From: Shimia sp. Alg240-R146
GTDB taxonomy: Bacteria; Pseudomonadota; Alphaproteobacteria; Rhodobacterales; Rhodobacteraceae
DNA: 64,000 bases
Direction of reading: 5' to 3'
NCBI RefSeq assembly: GCF_947331465.1
Contig: NZ_CAMZOK010000001.1
Coordinates: forward strand, 496,001-560,000
Part shown: one piece after another, positions 8,196 through 17,497 of the stretch
How the letters are laid out: every line of letters starts with the position of its first letter
Position numbering within the stretch: the first letter of the stretch is position 1
Made by a program: the position numbers and the translations under genes
The notes under the pieces: generated by a model
The model's database searches: none
What the model was told of the DNA's origin: nothing
The model's input: only the letters and a program-made list of their open reading frames with translations

Positions 8196-11100
8196 ATGCA
8201 GCGGCTCGCATATTTTGTTTTTTCGTTTATTTCTATTATGTTACTGACGCAGGCCGCGTCCGCACAGCAAAGCTATGTGCCTGATCGGCGGATCGTCGTC
8301 AGCCGAGATCTGGATTTTTACGGCTCTGACCTGCAAAATTTATTTGATACAACCTATGAGGCATGCGTCACCGCATGTCTTTCAGATTCGAATTGCGCGG
8401 CGTTCACATTCAACTCCCGGTCCAATGCCTGTTTTCCCAAAAGCGCGATTTCTGACAAGCAACCCTATGAAGGCGCATTGTCAGCGGAGGTGCTGACCAC
8501 CACGGCCAATGCACAGAAGCTTGGCCAGGCGCGGGCGGCCGAAATTGGCTTTCTCGGCGGCTCGGATTTGCGCCGCGCACAAGATTTGGCGCTGGGCATC
8601 GGTCGTATCCACGCAGCTGGACCTTGGGAGGTCGCGGAAATGCTCAGTGCGGCGGCCGAGCGGCGCAGTGCCAAAGAACTTCTGAGTGCAATGCGGTGGA
8701 CCGGTGGCGCGCTAAGTAAGAAAGACAGCAGCGATCTTTGGCTGGAGTACGCTCGACTGAACGCTGTAGTTGAGGGTAACAAGTCATCTGAGACCCGCCG
8801 TTACCGCGATCGTGCTTTCTTTGCAGCGATCAACGGATATTTACGCGCAAAGCGGGATGGCGCGCGGGTTACAGCGCTTTTGGTATTGGCGGAGCGGCTG
8901 GAGCAGCGCAACCGCGGACGCAACATGGTGCAGGCTCTTCGGTTGGCCGAAACGATTGCACCACGTGACGATGTGGTCGCGGCGCTCGACAAAGCGATTG
9001 CCAAATACGGGTTTCGTATTACGGAACATTCGGTCGAAAGCGATCTGGCGGACCCTCGCCTCTGCGTGGACTTCAACGAACCGTTGGTAAAAACCGGCGT
9101 AGACTACGCGCCTTATGTAAAACTACCGGATGCCCGCTTGGCGGTTCAGGCCGAGGGCAGTAAGCTCTGCGTCGAAGGCTTGAGCCACGGTCAACGCATC
9201 ACCGCAACCTTTCGTGCAGGTTTGCCTGCGGAAAGTGGTGAGGCCCTCATCAAAGATATCGAAATCACTGCCTACGTACGAGATCGCAGCCCCAGTGTCG
9301 GCTTCGCTGGCCGAGCCTATGTTTTGCCTCGTACGGCGGATGCTGGCCTTCCTATTGAAACGGTAAACTTGGATCTTGTGGATCTGACGCTGCAACGGGT
9401 GAGCGACCGCAACCTTTTGCGCGCGATTCAGGACAGCTATTTTGGCAAACCGATGAGCTATTGGCAGATCGAGGATTTTGGTCGGGATGTGGCCGAGACG
9501 ATCTGGACTGGCTCCGGTGAGGTGCAAAACACCCTGAACCAAACGATGAGCACTCGCCTGCCAATTGGTGACGCATTGAAAGACCAACCGGCCGGCGTTT
9601 ATGCGTTAACCGCGGATCTGCCCGGCGCAGACATCTATGATGAAACCTCCACGACGCAATGGTTCATCCTGTCTGACATCGGAATGACGAGTCTGAGCGG
9701 AGTGGATGGCTTACATGTTTTTGTGCGCCATCTCAGCGACGCCAGCGCGTGGGATAATGCAAAAGTCACGCTGTTGTCGCGGTCCAACCGAGTGTTGGGC
9801 AGCGTGCAAAGCAACGCTGAGGGGTATGCAACTTTCGCGGCGGGTCTAACCCGAGGTACAGGTGGTGCAGCGCCTGCGCTGGTGATGATCGAAGCGGGGG
9901 AGGACTTCTCTTTCCTTTCGCTCACCGATCCTGCATTTGATCTGTCAGATCGCGGCGTAGAAGGACGTCCACCGGCGCCTCCGATTGACCTTTTTGTGAC
10001 TACCGACCGGGGTGCTTATCGCGCAGGGGAGACCATCTATGTCACGGCTCTGGCGCGCGGCGATGTGGCCGAAGCGCTTCCCGGCTTGCCGGTCACTGCT
10101 ATCCTGACCCGCCCCGACGGCGTGGAATACGCACGCCATGTGTCGACAAATGACGCGGCCGGTGGCCATGTTTTCCGCTTGCCCCTGGGTGCAACTGTGC
10201 CGCGCGGCGCGTGGCGGATCAGCTTTAAGACGGATCTGGACGCACCGGCTCTGGCAACCCGAAAGATTCTCGTCGAAGACTTCCTGCCTGAACGCATTGA
10301 TTTTGATCTCACGCTTCCTGATGCACCTTTGGATTCCGCCAACATGCCGCCGCTCAATGTTGCGGCCCGCTATCTTTTTGGCGCGCCCGGTGCGGATCTT
10401 GATATCGAAGGTGAATTGCGCTTGACCCCGCGCGCCGAGGTGGCGGGTTTTGCGGGCTACACGTTTGGTCGCCATGATGACCCATTTTATGCAAACACCG
10501 AATACTTCAGTGGGGACGTCACGGATGCACAAGGCAATGCCGACGTGTTCTTGCCGCTGCCGGATCAAACCGCCGAAGGGCTGCCGCTTCAGGCCGACAT
10601 CAAAGTGCGCGTCCTCGAAGGGTCCGGCCGTCCGGTGGAGCGCAGTCTTACCCATCCTGTGGCCGCTGCGGGGGCGATGATCGGCCTCAAGCCGGGGTTT
10701 GACGATGTCGTCGCCGAAGGCACATCGGCCAGCTTCCAAGTGGTGGCCCTGAATGCGGACCTCGCGCCCACAAAAATGAAGGTGCAATGGACCGTCAACC
10801 GCGTGCGGACCACCTATCAGTGGTATCAGCTGTATGGCGATTGGCAGTGGGAGCCGACCACGCGCCGCACCCGTGTTGCCGGAGGCGAACTTGATCTCGC
10901 CGACGGGCCGGTCACCATCGAGGCACCGGTGGAATGGGGCCAATACGAAGTGGTGGTCGAGCAGATCGGCGGGGACGCCGTTGCCAGCTCAACCGACTTT
11001 TATGCCGGTTGGTACGCGCCGGTTGATGCCTCCGACACGCCAGACACCTTGGAATTGTCATTGGACAAACCGGGCTACCGCAGCGGTGACACCGCCAATT

Positions 11101-13637
11101 TGCGCATTGTGCCGCGCTATGCCGGCACGGCGTTGATTTCGGTGATGTCCAATCGCCTGATTGCGATGAAGGCCGTAGAAGTGGGAGAAGGCGAGAATTT
11201 GATCCCGCTCGATGTCACCGACGAATGGGGGGCTGGGGCCTATGTGACAGCCTCGGTTATTCGACCGTCGGATACGCCTGCCAACCAAAACCCTGCAAGA
11301 TCTATGGGGCTGTCTTATGCCAAGATCGATCCGGGCGCGAAGCAGCTTGCGGTGTCACTGGAAACAGTCGCCAAGGCAGACCCGCGTGGTTCGCTAGATG
11401 TCGCGGTGAGCGTTGAGGGTGTTGCTGCAGGCGAAACCGCCTATGTCACCGTTGCCGCGGTGGATGTGGGCATTTTGAACCTCACACGTTTCACAAGTCC
11501 GGATCCATCTGAGCACTATTTCGGGCAGCGCCGACTGGGTATGGAAATTAGGGACCTTTATGGGCGGCTGATTGACGGAATGAGTGGAAACATGGGCGCA
11601 CTGCGCTCTGGTGGGGACGCCAACGCCGGAGCGGGCTTTGATTCTCCACCGCCCACAGAAGAACTGGTTGCTTATTTCAGTGGACCTGTCGAAGTTGGCG
11701 CTGATGGCAGGGCGCAGATCAGTTTTGATCTGCCCGAGTTTAACGGCACAGTGCGCTTGATGGCGGTCGCTTGGACCGCGACGGGTGTGGGGCAAGCAGA
11801 TCGCGACGTAATTGTGCGCGATCCAGTTGTGGTAACCGCGTCGCTGCCGCGGTTCCTTGCGCCGGGTGATCAATCGCGCCTGTTGTTGGAAATCGTGCAT
11901 GCCGAAGGGCCAGCAGGTCAGATGCAGTTGGATGTTGTTGCCGACGGTGTGACTCTGGTCGGGGCCGTACCAAGCGAAGTGATGCTTGCCGAAAAAGGCA
12001 CCGCCAAGGTGCACGTGCCGGTCTTGGCCCAAGACGTTGGGGATCATGAAATACGCGTCGCCCTGACCACACCTGACGGCAAACAGCTTGTGAAATCTTT
12101 GACACTTCCGGTGCGCGCCAACGATCCCGAGATCAGCGATACACGGCAAATCACCTTGGGGGCTGGTGAATCTCTGACCCTTGGCGCGGATCTCTTCGCC
12201 GAGCTACGACCCGGTACAGGATCAGCAGTGATTTCTTCTGGTGCGCTGGCAAAATTTGATGCACCCGGCCTGCTTCAGGCACTGGATCGTTACCCATACG
12301 GCTGCACGGAACAGGTGACATCCCAAGCCTTGCCGCTGCTGTATTTCGAAAGTGTCAGCACAGCCCTTGGTTTGACCCAAAGGGACAAGGTGCAGGAACG
12401 GGTTGATCAGGCCGTGGCCAAAGTTTTGACCCGTCAGGCCAGCAACGGTGCCTTTGGCCTATGGCGAGCCGAAAGTGGGGATTTCTGGCTGGATGCCTAT
12501 GTCAGTGACTTCCTGTCGCGGGCGCGGTCCAAAGGCTACTCCGTGCCCGATCAGGCTTTCCGTCAAGCCATGGACAATCTGCGCAACCGAGTGAACTACG
12601 CTCCGGACTTTGACGAAGGCGGCGAAGATATCGCGTATGCCATATTGGTGCTGGCCCGCGAGGGTGCCGCTGCAATGGGTGATCTGCGATACTACGCGGA
12701 TGTGAAATCCGAGGCTTTTGCCACACCCTTGGCAGCCGCCCAGATTGGCGCGGCCTTGGCGTATTACGGCGACCAAACCCGCGCGGACGTGATGTTCCGC
12801 CAGGCGGCGCGCCTCATCGAAGGGCAAAGCGCGGCTGAAGATGCGCAGTTGTGGCGAGCAGATTATGGCACTCACCTGCGCGACGCGGCCGGTGTGTTGA
12901 CTTTGGCTATGGAGGCCGGCAGCGCCGCGATTGATGGGGATGCCTTTGCACACCGTATCGCGGCACCTGGTCAGAGCTTGTCGACCCAAGAAAGTGTCTG
13001 GTCTTTGATGGCGGTGCACGCGCTGCTCGAAGATGACGGCGCTAGCGGGTTGAGTGTTGACGGCACGCCATTGACCGGCCCTCTGCTGCGCCGGTTTGCT
13101 GGTGACATCGCGACCACACCAATGGCACTTCGTAACGAGGGCGATGTCCCCCAGAGCGTGACAGTCACTGCGATTGGTGTGCCAGATTATCCAGTGACCG
13201 CAGGCGGCTATGGGTACGCAATCGATCGAGAATACTTTGCGATGGATGGCGCGCCACTAGATCCTGAAAACGTGCGCACGGGCGATCGGTTTGTGACCGT
13301 CCTGACCGTTGAACCGTTTGAGGACGGAGGTGCACGGCTAATGGTCAATGATCCCCTGCCGGCAGGCTTTGAAATCGACAACCCCAACTTGCTGGAAAGC
13401 GGCGATGTGCGGGAGTTGGAGTGGCTGGAAACTGCGTATTCAGAATTCAGTGAATTCCGGTCCGACAGGTTTCTGGCAGCAGTTGATTGGCGCTCGGACA
13501 AGATGTTCCGACTGGCTTATATTGTGCGTGCGGTTTCGCCCGGGACCTATCACCACCCAGCTGCGTCGGTCGAAGACATGTATCGCCCGCAATACCGCGC
13601 CAACACAGAAGCACAACAGCTTGTTGTGCTTGAGTGA
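8196..13637 (+). CDS. Bacterial alpha-2-macroglobulin with N-terminal PAN domain and thioester
   Basis: About 1813 residues, somewhat longer than E. coli YfhM (about 1650). A Sec signal peptide ends in AASAQQ and carries no lipobox, so the protein is predicted to be free in the periplasm rather than lipid-anchored. A PAN/Apple-like domain follows (DFYGSD...C...CLSDSNCAAFTF...CFPKS). The remaining MG domains end in the thioester motif CTEQ within YPYGCTEQVTSQALPLLYF, so the protease-trapping chemistry should be intact. These proteins entrap proteases entering the periplasm. The ATG at 8196 follows an AGGAGA ribosome-binding sequence at 8184-8189. The stop codon overlaps the start of pbpC by one base, which indicates translational coupling and a joint role in envelope defence and repair. 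Confidence 0.93.
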   Translation: MQRLAYFVFSFISIMLLTQAASAQQSYVPDRRIVVSRDLDFYGSDLQNLFDTTYEACVTACLSDSNCAAFTFNSRSNACFPKSAISDKQPYEGALSAEVLTTTANAQKLGQARAAEIGFLGGSDLRRAQDLALGIGRIHAAGPWEVAEMLSAAAERRSAKELLSAMRWTGGALSKKDSSDLWLEYARLNAVVEGNKSSETRRYRDRAFFAAINGYLRAKRDGARVTALLVLAERLEQRNRGRNMVQALRLAETIAPRDDVVAALDKAIAKYGFRITEHSVESDLADPRLCVDFNEPLVKTGVDYAPYVKLPDARLAVQAEGSKLCVEGLSHGQRITATFRAGLPAESGEALIKDIEITAYVRDRSPSVGFAGRAYVLPRTADAGLPIETVNLDLVDLTLQRVSDRNLLRAIQDSYFGKPMSYWQIEDFGRDVAETIWTGSGEVQNTLNQTMSTRLPIGDALKDQPAGVYALTADLPGADIYDETSTTQWFILSDIGMTSLSGVDGLHVFVRHLSDASAWDNAKVTLLSRSNRVLGSVQSNAEGYATFAAGLTRGTGGAAPALVMIEAGEDFSFLSLTDPAFDLSDRGVEGRPPAPPIDLFVTTDRGAYRAGETIYVTALARGDVAEALPGLPVTAILTRPDGVEYARHVSTNDAAGGHVFRLPLGATVPRGAWRISFKTDLDAPALATRKILVEDFLPERIDFDLTLPDAPLDSANMPPLNVAARYLFGAPGADLDIEGELRLTPRAEVAGFAGYTFGRHDDPFYANTEYFSGDVTDAQGNADVFLPLPDQTAEGLPLQADIKVRVLEGSGRPVERSLTHPVAAAGAMIGLKPGFDDVVAEGTSASFQVVALNADLAPTKMKVQWTVNRVRTTYQWYQLYGDWQWEPTTRRTRVAGGELDLADGPVTIEAPVEWGQYEVVVEQIGGDAVASSTDFYAGWYAPVDASDTPDTLELSLDKPGYRSGDTANLRIVPRYAGTALISVMSNRLIAMKAVEVGEGENLIPLDVTDEWGAGAYVTASVIRPSDTPANQNPARSMGLSYAKIDPGAKQLAVSLETVAKADPRGSLDVAVSVEGVAAGETAYVTVAAVDVGILNLTRFTSPDPSEHYFGQRRLGMEIRDLYGRLIDGMSGNMGALRSGGDANAGAGFDSPPPTEELVAYFSGPVEVGADGRAQISFDLPEFNGTVRLMAVAWTATGVGQADRDVIVRDPVVVTASLPRFLAPGDQSRLLLEIVHAEGPAGQMQLDVVADGVTLVGAVPSEVMLAEKGTAKVHVPVLAQDVGDHEIRVALTTPDGKQLVKSLTLPVRANDPEISDTRQITLGAGESLTLGADLFAELRPGTGSAVISSGALAKFDAPGLLQALDRYPYGCTEQVTSQALPLLYFESVSTALGLTQRDKVQERVDQAVAKVLTRQASNGAFGLWRAESGDFWLDAYVSDFLSRARSKGYSVPDQAFRQAMDNLRNRVNYAPDFDEGGEDIAYAILVLAREGAAAMGDLRYYADVKSEAFATPLAAAQIGAALAYYGDQTRADVMFRQAARLIEGQSAAEDAQLWRADYGTHLRDAAGVLTLAMEAGSAAIDGDAFAHRIAAPGQSLSTQESVWSLMAVHALLEDDGASGLSVDGTPLTGPLLRRFAGDIATTPMALRNEGDVPQSVTVTAIGVPDYPVTAGGYGYAIDREYFAMDGAPLDPENVRTGDRFVTVLTVEPFEDGGARLMVNDPLPAGFEIDNPNLLESGDVRELEWLETAYSEFSEFRSDRFLAAVDWRSDKMFRLAYIVRAVSPGTYHHPAASVEDMYRPQYRANTEAQQLVVLE

Positions 13638-15679
13638 TGCGTCGAACTTGGCCCTTTCTCTGCGTCGCGCTGCTTTTTGCAGCGGCTGCGGCGCGGGATG
13701 GGGTGGATCAGTGGGTTGACCAAACAGAACTGCCAAGCCTTATCGCGGACACCTCGGTAGAGGTCCGCGACAGACATGGTTCGTTGTTGCGGGCCTATAC
13801 GGTCGAGGACGGTCTGTGGCGGCTCGGCGCGACTGTGGATCAGGTGGATCCCCGTTTTGTCGATGTCCTTTTGGCTTATGAAGACAAACGTTTCTTTCAG
13901 CATTCAGGTGTCGACGCTCGCGCGCTGATGCGGGCTGGCATGCAAGCGATGTGGCGCGGCGAAGTTGTTTCTGGCGCCTCGACTTTGACGATGCAGGTTG
14001 CGCGGTTGTTGGAGAACTCAGGCACTGGGGCCTGGCGCGGCAAGCTGCGGCAGATGCGGCTTGCGCTGGCATTGGAGCGTCGACTGAGCAAGCAGGACAT
14101 CTTGGACCTTTACCTCGTCCACGCGCCGTATGGTGGCAACATCGAAGGTCTTCGCGCGGCATCAATTGCGTGGTTTGATAAAGAACCCAACAGGTTAACC
14201 CCAGCGCAGATAGCTCTATTGGTGGCTTTGCCGCAAAGCCCGAACACGCGCCGACCAGATCGGTTTGCGAGGGCTGCGTCCGAGGCGCGGGAGCGGGTCT
14301 TGCAGCGGGCTTTGGCTGAGGGGGTGTTGACTGAGGGGGACGTTGAGGCCGCACTGAGCGAGCCTCTGCCCGCCAAAAAGCGTGTCTTCCCAAGCCTTTC
14401 GCCACATCTGGCGGATCGGGCTTTGGCCGCCCGGCCGGACGCGCGCAAGCATGATTTGACGCTGGATGCCGGGTTGCAAAAAAGGCTGGAACGATTGGCG
14501 CGTCAGACCGTCGGCAGCTTGGGAAACAAGCTGTCGATTGCCATGGTTGTCGCTGATCACAGCACAGGCGAAATTCTGGCCTCAGTTGGTTCGGCACAGT
14601 TTTCCGGAGCGGATCAGCGGCAAGGCTTTGTCGACATGACGCGCGCAAAACGGTCGCCGGGTTCAACGCTTAAACCATTGATTTACGGTCTTTCCTTCGA
14701 TCAAGGACTGGCGCACCCCGAGACCATGATCCGTGATGCGCCGGTGCGGTTTGGCACTTATGCGCCGCAAAATTTTGATGGCGAATTCAGGGGGGACGTG
14801 CGGGTGTCCGAAGCTCTGTCGCAGTCTCTTAATATCCCGGTGGTGATGCTCACGGAGGCCTTGGGACCCGCCAATCTGATGGCGGCCCTGCGGAGAGCCG
14901 GGTTGGAGCCGAAATTGCCGGGCGGCAAGGCTGGATTGGCCGTTGCGCTGGGCGGAGTGGGCGTGTCTCTTGAGGAGCTTGTGCAGCTTTATGCGGGGCT
15001 TGCACGAGGCGGTGATGCGGTTGACCTGCGCTGGTTAAGTGGGGAAGAATATGCGCGAAATCAAAGTGTTATCAGTCGATCTGCGGCGTGGCACTTGGGT
15101 CATATTCTGTCCAATATCGCGCCTCCTCCTGGCGCGCCGCGGAACCGGTTGGCGTATAAAACGGGGACCAGCTACGGGCATCGGGACACTTGGGCGATTG
15201 GTTTTGACGGGCGCCACGCGGCAGGTGTCTGGATCGGCCGGCCCGATGGAACACCCGTGCCAGGGGCGTTTGGGGCCGACGTCGCAGCGCCTGTGTTGTT
15301 TGACATGTTCCAGCATATCAAGCCGGAGCTTGATCCGCTTGGGACGCCGCCGCCAGAAACGATCCTATCGGCCAATGCACAACTGCCTGAACCCCTAAGG
15401 GAATTTCGCAGTCGGAGTGCTGTTTTTGAAGCACCGAAAGACGGATTGACGTTGGTATTTCCGCCGGACGGGGCGAGGTTGGTTGATGGCGGTGACGGGG
15501 TGACGATCAAGTTCAAGCACGGGGCGACACCGTTTACGGTTCTGGCAAACGGTTTGCCTGTCGCAACCGGTGTGCGCCGTCGGGAAGTTGCGTTGCCGTT
15601 GGTGGATGTGGGCGCCTCCACGCTGACGGTAATAGACGCCGAAGGCCGGTCTGATCGCGTGACAATCTGGCTGGAATAG
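13637..15679 (+). CDS. pbpC: Penicillin-binding protein 1C
   Basis: A 680-residue bifunctional peptidoglycan synthase. An N-terminal hydrophobic segment (RRTWPFLCVALLFAAAAA) serves as signal anchor. The glycosyltransferase GT51 motifs EDKRFFQHSGVD and GASTLTMQVARLLE are present, followed by the transpeptidase motifs SPGSTLKPLIYGL (SxxK nucleophile), SLN and KTGTSYG, and a C-terminal BiPBP_C-like beta domain. PBP1C is regularly paired with bacterial macroglobulins, and the one-base TGATG overlap with the preceding gene fits this. A GTG at 13634 is an alternative start one codon earlier. Active-site residues look complete. Confidence 0.94.
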   Translation: MRRTWPFLCVALLFAAAAARDGVDQWVDQTELPSLIADTSVEVRDRHGSLLRAYTVEDGLWRLGATVDQVDPRFVDVLLAYEDKRFFQHSGVDARALMRAGMQAMWRGEVVSGASTLTMQVARLLENSGTGAWRGKLRQMRLALALERRLSKQDILDLYLVHAPYGGNIEGLRAASIAWFDKEPNRLTPAQIALLVALPQSPNTRRPDRFARAASEARERVLQRALAEGVLTEGDVEAALSEPLPAKKRVFPSLSPHLADRALAARPDARKHDLTLDAGLQKRLERLARQTVGSLGNKLSIAMVVADHSTGEILASVGSAQFSGADQRQGFVDMTRAKRSPGSTLKPLIYGLSFDQGLAHPETMIRDAPVRFGTYAPQNFDGEFRGDVRVSEALSQSLNIPVVMLTEALGPANLMAALRRAGLEPKLPGGKAGLAVALGGVGVSLEELVQLYAGLARGGDAVDLRWLSGEEYARNQSVISRSAAWHLGHILSNIAPPPGAPRNRLAYKTGTSYGHRDTWAIGFDGRHAAGVWIGRPDGTPVPGAFGADVAAPVLFDMFQHIKPELDPLGTPPPETILSANAQLPEPLREFRSRSAVFEAPKDGLTLVFPPDGARLVDGGDGVTIKFKHGATPFTVLANGLPVATGVRRREVALPLVDVGASTLTVIDAEGRSDRVTIWLE

Positions 15680-15683
15680 GCCT

Positions 15684-15716
15684 GTCGGTATCGCGTCGGT
15701 ATCGCGACTGTTTTGC
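15684..15716. repeat. Tandem 11-bp repeat array between convergent genes (copy 1)
   Basis: The plus strand carries two identical 11-bp units, GTCGGTATCGC (15684-15694 and 15695-15705), followed by a degenerate third unit at 15706-15716. Read on the other strand the consensus is GCGATACCGAC. The array fills most of the 75-bp gap between the convergent pbpC and outer-membrane barrel genes. A three-unit relative of it occurs at 57823-57855, also between convergent genes. Its function is unknown; the repeat is seen directly. Confidence 0.75.
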
Positions 15717-15754
15717 GACAGCGTCGGTTTCCGGTCTCAGCCTTGATTGCGAAA

Positions 15755-16549
15755 TCAATTAAAGACGTGGCTATAGGCGAAGAATGGGCCAGTGGACCAG
15801 ATATCAGATCCAAACGTGCCGTCTGATCGCTGGGTGCTGAAGCTAAAGTCTACATGCCGCCAGCCAAACATTAGGGCTGAACGCTCGTTGATTTTTTTGA
15901 CCAAACCGACGGTTCCGCTCCAGCTAAGATCGTTGCCGTTTACACCAAAGCCCGAAGCATCGACCATCGCGGTTCCGCTCCACTTTTCGTTGATCCCCCA
16001 CGCATAGCGCGCCCCGACAACGGGTGCCCACCAGTTTTCTGTGCCGCCCACTGTTCCCAAAGGACCTGACGATGTCAGCGTTTGTTTCAGATGGTTGTAG
16101 CGTGCACCGGCTTGTACGTCGAAGGCGTAGGGTTGACCGGTCTGCGTGGTGCCTTTAGCCACCCGATATGCGGCCATCAGGCTGAGCCAGCCTTGCTCGG
16201 AGTCCACAGACACCTGTGTGCCAGCGAAGCCACCCGACTTGATAGTTGAGGATTCCGACAGGCCGATGTAGTGCCCTTCGGCAATCAGACCGAAGTCTCC
16301 GTTCCAAGCTTCGTACCGGCCAGTTGCGGTGAAATCGAGATGTTCGAGCGCGTCCCGGAGTGACAGGCTCAGGTCGGAGCTATTGCCCGCAACTGTGGTC
16401 TCGCCCTTTGTCCGAACGGCACCAAAAAGACCAATTGTAAATCCGTGCCTCCAGCCGTCGCTGTCTTTTAGGGTCAGGGTTTGCGCGGCAGTACCTGACG
16501 CTGTGACTAATGCCAGACTAAGTGCGGCTAGGAGTTTTCTTAAATGCAT
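15755..16549 (-). CDS. Outer-membrane beta-barrel protein of unknown role
   Basis: A 264-residue protein with a clear signal peptide (MHLRKLLAALSLALVTASGTAAQ). The mature part alternates polar and aromatic residues in the manner of an 8- to 10-stranded barrel, for example GFTIGLFGAVRTKGET, FTATGRYEAWNGDFGLIAEGHYIGL and VVGARYAWGINEKWSGTAMVDASGFG. The final residues FFAYSHVFN are less clear than a textbook terminal Phe but still aromatic. The start at 16549 was chosen over one at 16585 because it gives a proper signal peptide. No close family can be named; it is convergent with pbpC and stands alone in its orientation next to the petABC terminator. Confidence 0.75.
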   Translation of the reverse strand: MHLRKLLAALSLALVTASGTAAQTLTLKDSDGWRHGFTIGLFGAVRTKGETTVAGNSSDLSLSLRDALEHLDFTATGRYEAWNGDFGLIAEGHYIGLSESSTIKSGGFAGTQVSVDSEQGWLSLMAAYRVAKGTTQTGQPYAFDVQAGARYNHLKQTLTSSGPLGTVGGTENWWAPVVGARYAWGINEKWSGTAMVDASGFGVNGNDLSWSGTVGLVKKINERSALMFGWRHVDFSFSTQRSDGTFGSDIWSTGPFFAYSHVFN

Positions 16550-16635
16550 TTGACTACCGTTGCTGGTTTGTAATTGGCGAACCATAGCACGAAAAACGTC
16601 TTATGCTAAAACGGCAGTTTTCTGTCAGGCAAAGA

Positions 16636-16666
16636 AAAGCCCCGCTGGAATAACCAGCGGGGCTTT
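16636..16666 (-). terminator. Intrinsic terminator of petABC
   Basis: A perfect 13-bp stem (16636-16648 with 16654-16666) and a 5-nt loop lies 26 bp after the petC stop. In the minus direction it is followed by a T-rich run (TTTTCTTT), as expected for a Rho-independent terminator. Confidence 0.9.
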
Positions 16667-16691
16667 CAATTCTTTAGGATCAGCGGGCTGA

Positions 16692-17483
16692 TCAGATGTC
16701 GAGCTTTTTGCCTTTGATCGGCGCCCAGAGCTTTTTGTTGGTCAGATACAAAAGCACCGTCAGGATCGACAGGAACAACACACCCACAAATCCGGCCTGC
16801 TTGCGGGCCATCATTTTGGGTTCTGCAGCCCACATCAGGAAGGCTGCAACGTCTTCTGCTTCGTGGTGCAGAGAGTTGGAGTGTCCGTCAGCATAGTCGA
16901 CATCCTCACCGTAGAGCGGGGGTGCCATGGCGATCCAACCACCTGGGAAGGCGGTGTTTTCATAAAACGTGGTACCGGCTTCTTCTTTTTCTTTGCCGGT
17001 GTACCCGTCGAGCAGCGACACGATGTATTCCGGGCCACCCATGCCTTTGAACAGCTGGTTGATACCAGTGCCGTAAGGACCGTGGAAGCCGGCGCGGCCT
17101 TTGGCCATCAGAGATAGGTCAGGCGCTTCGGCGATACCGCTCATTGGGAAGTGGTCGGTTGGTGTCCGGGCACGATCTTCGTCCAGCTCGGCATCATAGA
17201 TGTCAAACTGTGCCGAATAGGCGCGCACCTGATCTTCTGGCAGGTGTGGACCACCTTCGTCAGCCAATGTGCGCAGTGGCACATAGCGCAGCCCGTGACA
17301 GGCTGAGCAGACTTCGGTGTAGACCTGAAGGCCACGTTGCAGTTGGTTCTGGTCGAATTTGCCGAACGGGCCTTCGAACGAGAACTGCGTGTCGTGAATG
17401 TGGCCTGCGCCACCCGCCGCCAGTGCGCCACCTGCCGAGAACGACAGGGCGGCCAGAGCAGCAATGCTAAGTTTCTTAAGCAT
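16692..17483 (-). CDS. petC: Cytochrome c1 of the bc1 complex
   Basis: A 263-residue membrane-anchored c-type cytochrome that passes electrons from the Rieske protein to soluble cytochrome c. A signal peptide ([22 protein letters not shown]) is followed by the haem site CSACH (Cys59, Cys62, His63). The probable axial Met lies in the WIAMAPPL segment, and a C-terminal transmembrane helix ([18 protein letters not shown]) ends in a basic tail. The frame remains open further upstream to 17927 but that overlaps petB; the ATG at 17483 gives the correct signal peptide and follows petB by 14 bp. It is the last gene of petABC. Confidence 0.96.
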   Translation of the reverse strand: MLKKLSIAALAALSFSAGGALAAGGAGHIHDTQFSFEGPFGKFDQNQLQRGLQVYTEVCSACHGLRYVPLRTLADEGGPHLPEDQVRAYSAQFDIYDAELDEDRARTPTDHFPMSGIAEAPDLSLMAKGRAGFHGPYGTGINQLFKGMGGPEYIVSLLDGYTGKEKEEAGTTFYENTAFPGGWIAMAPPLYGEDVDYADGHSNSLHHEAEDVAAFLMWAAEPKMMARKQAGFVGVLFLSILTVLLYLTNKKLWAPIKGKKLDI

Positions 17484-17497
17484 AATCCTATGTCCTC

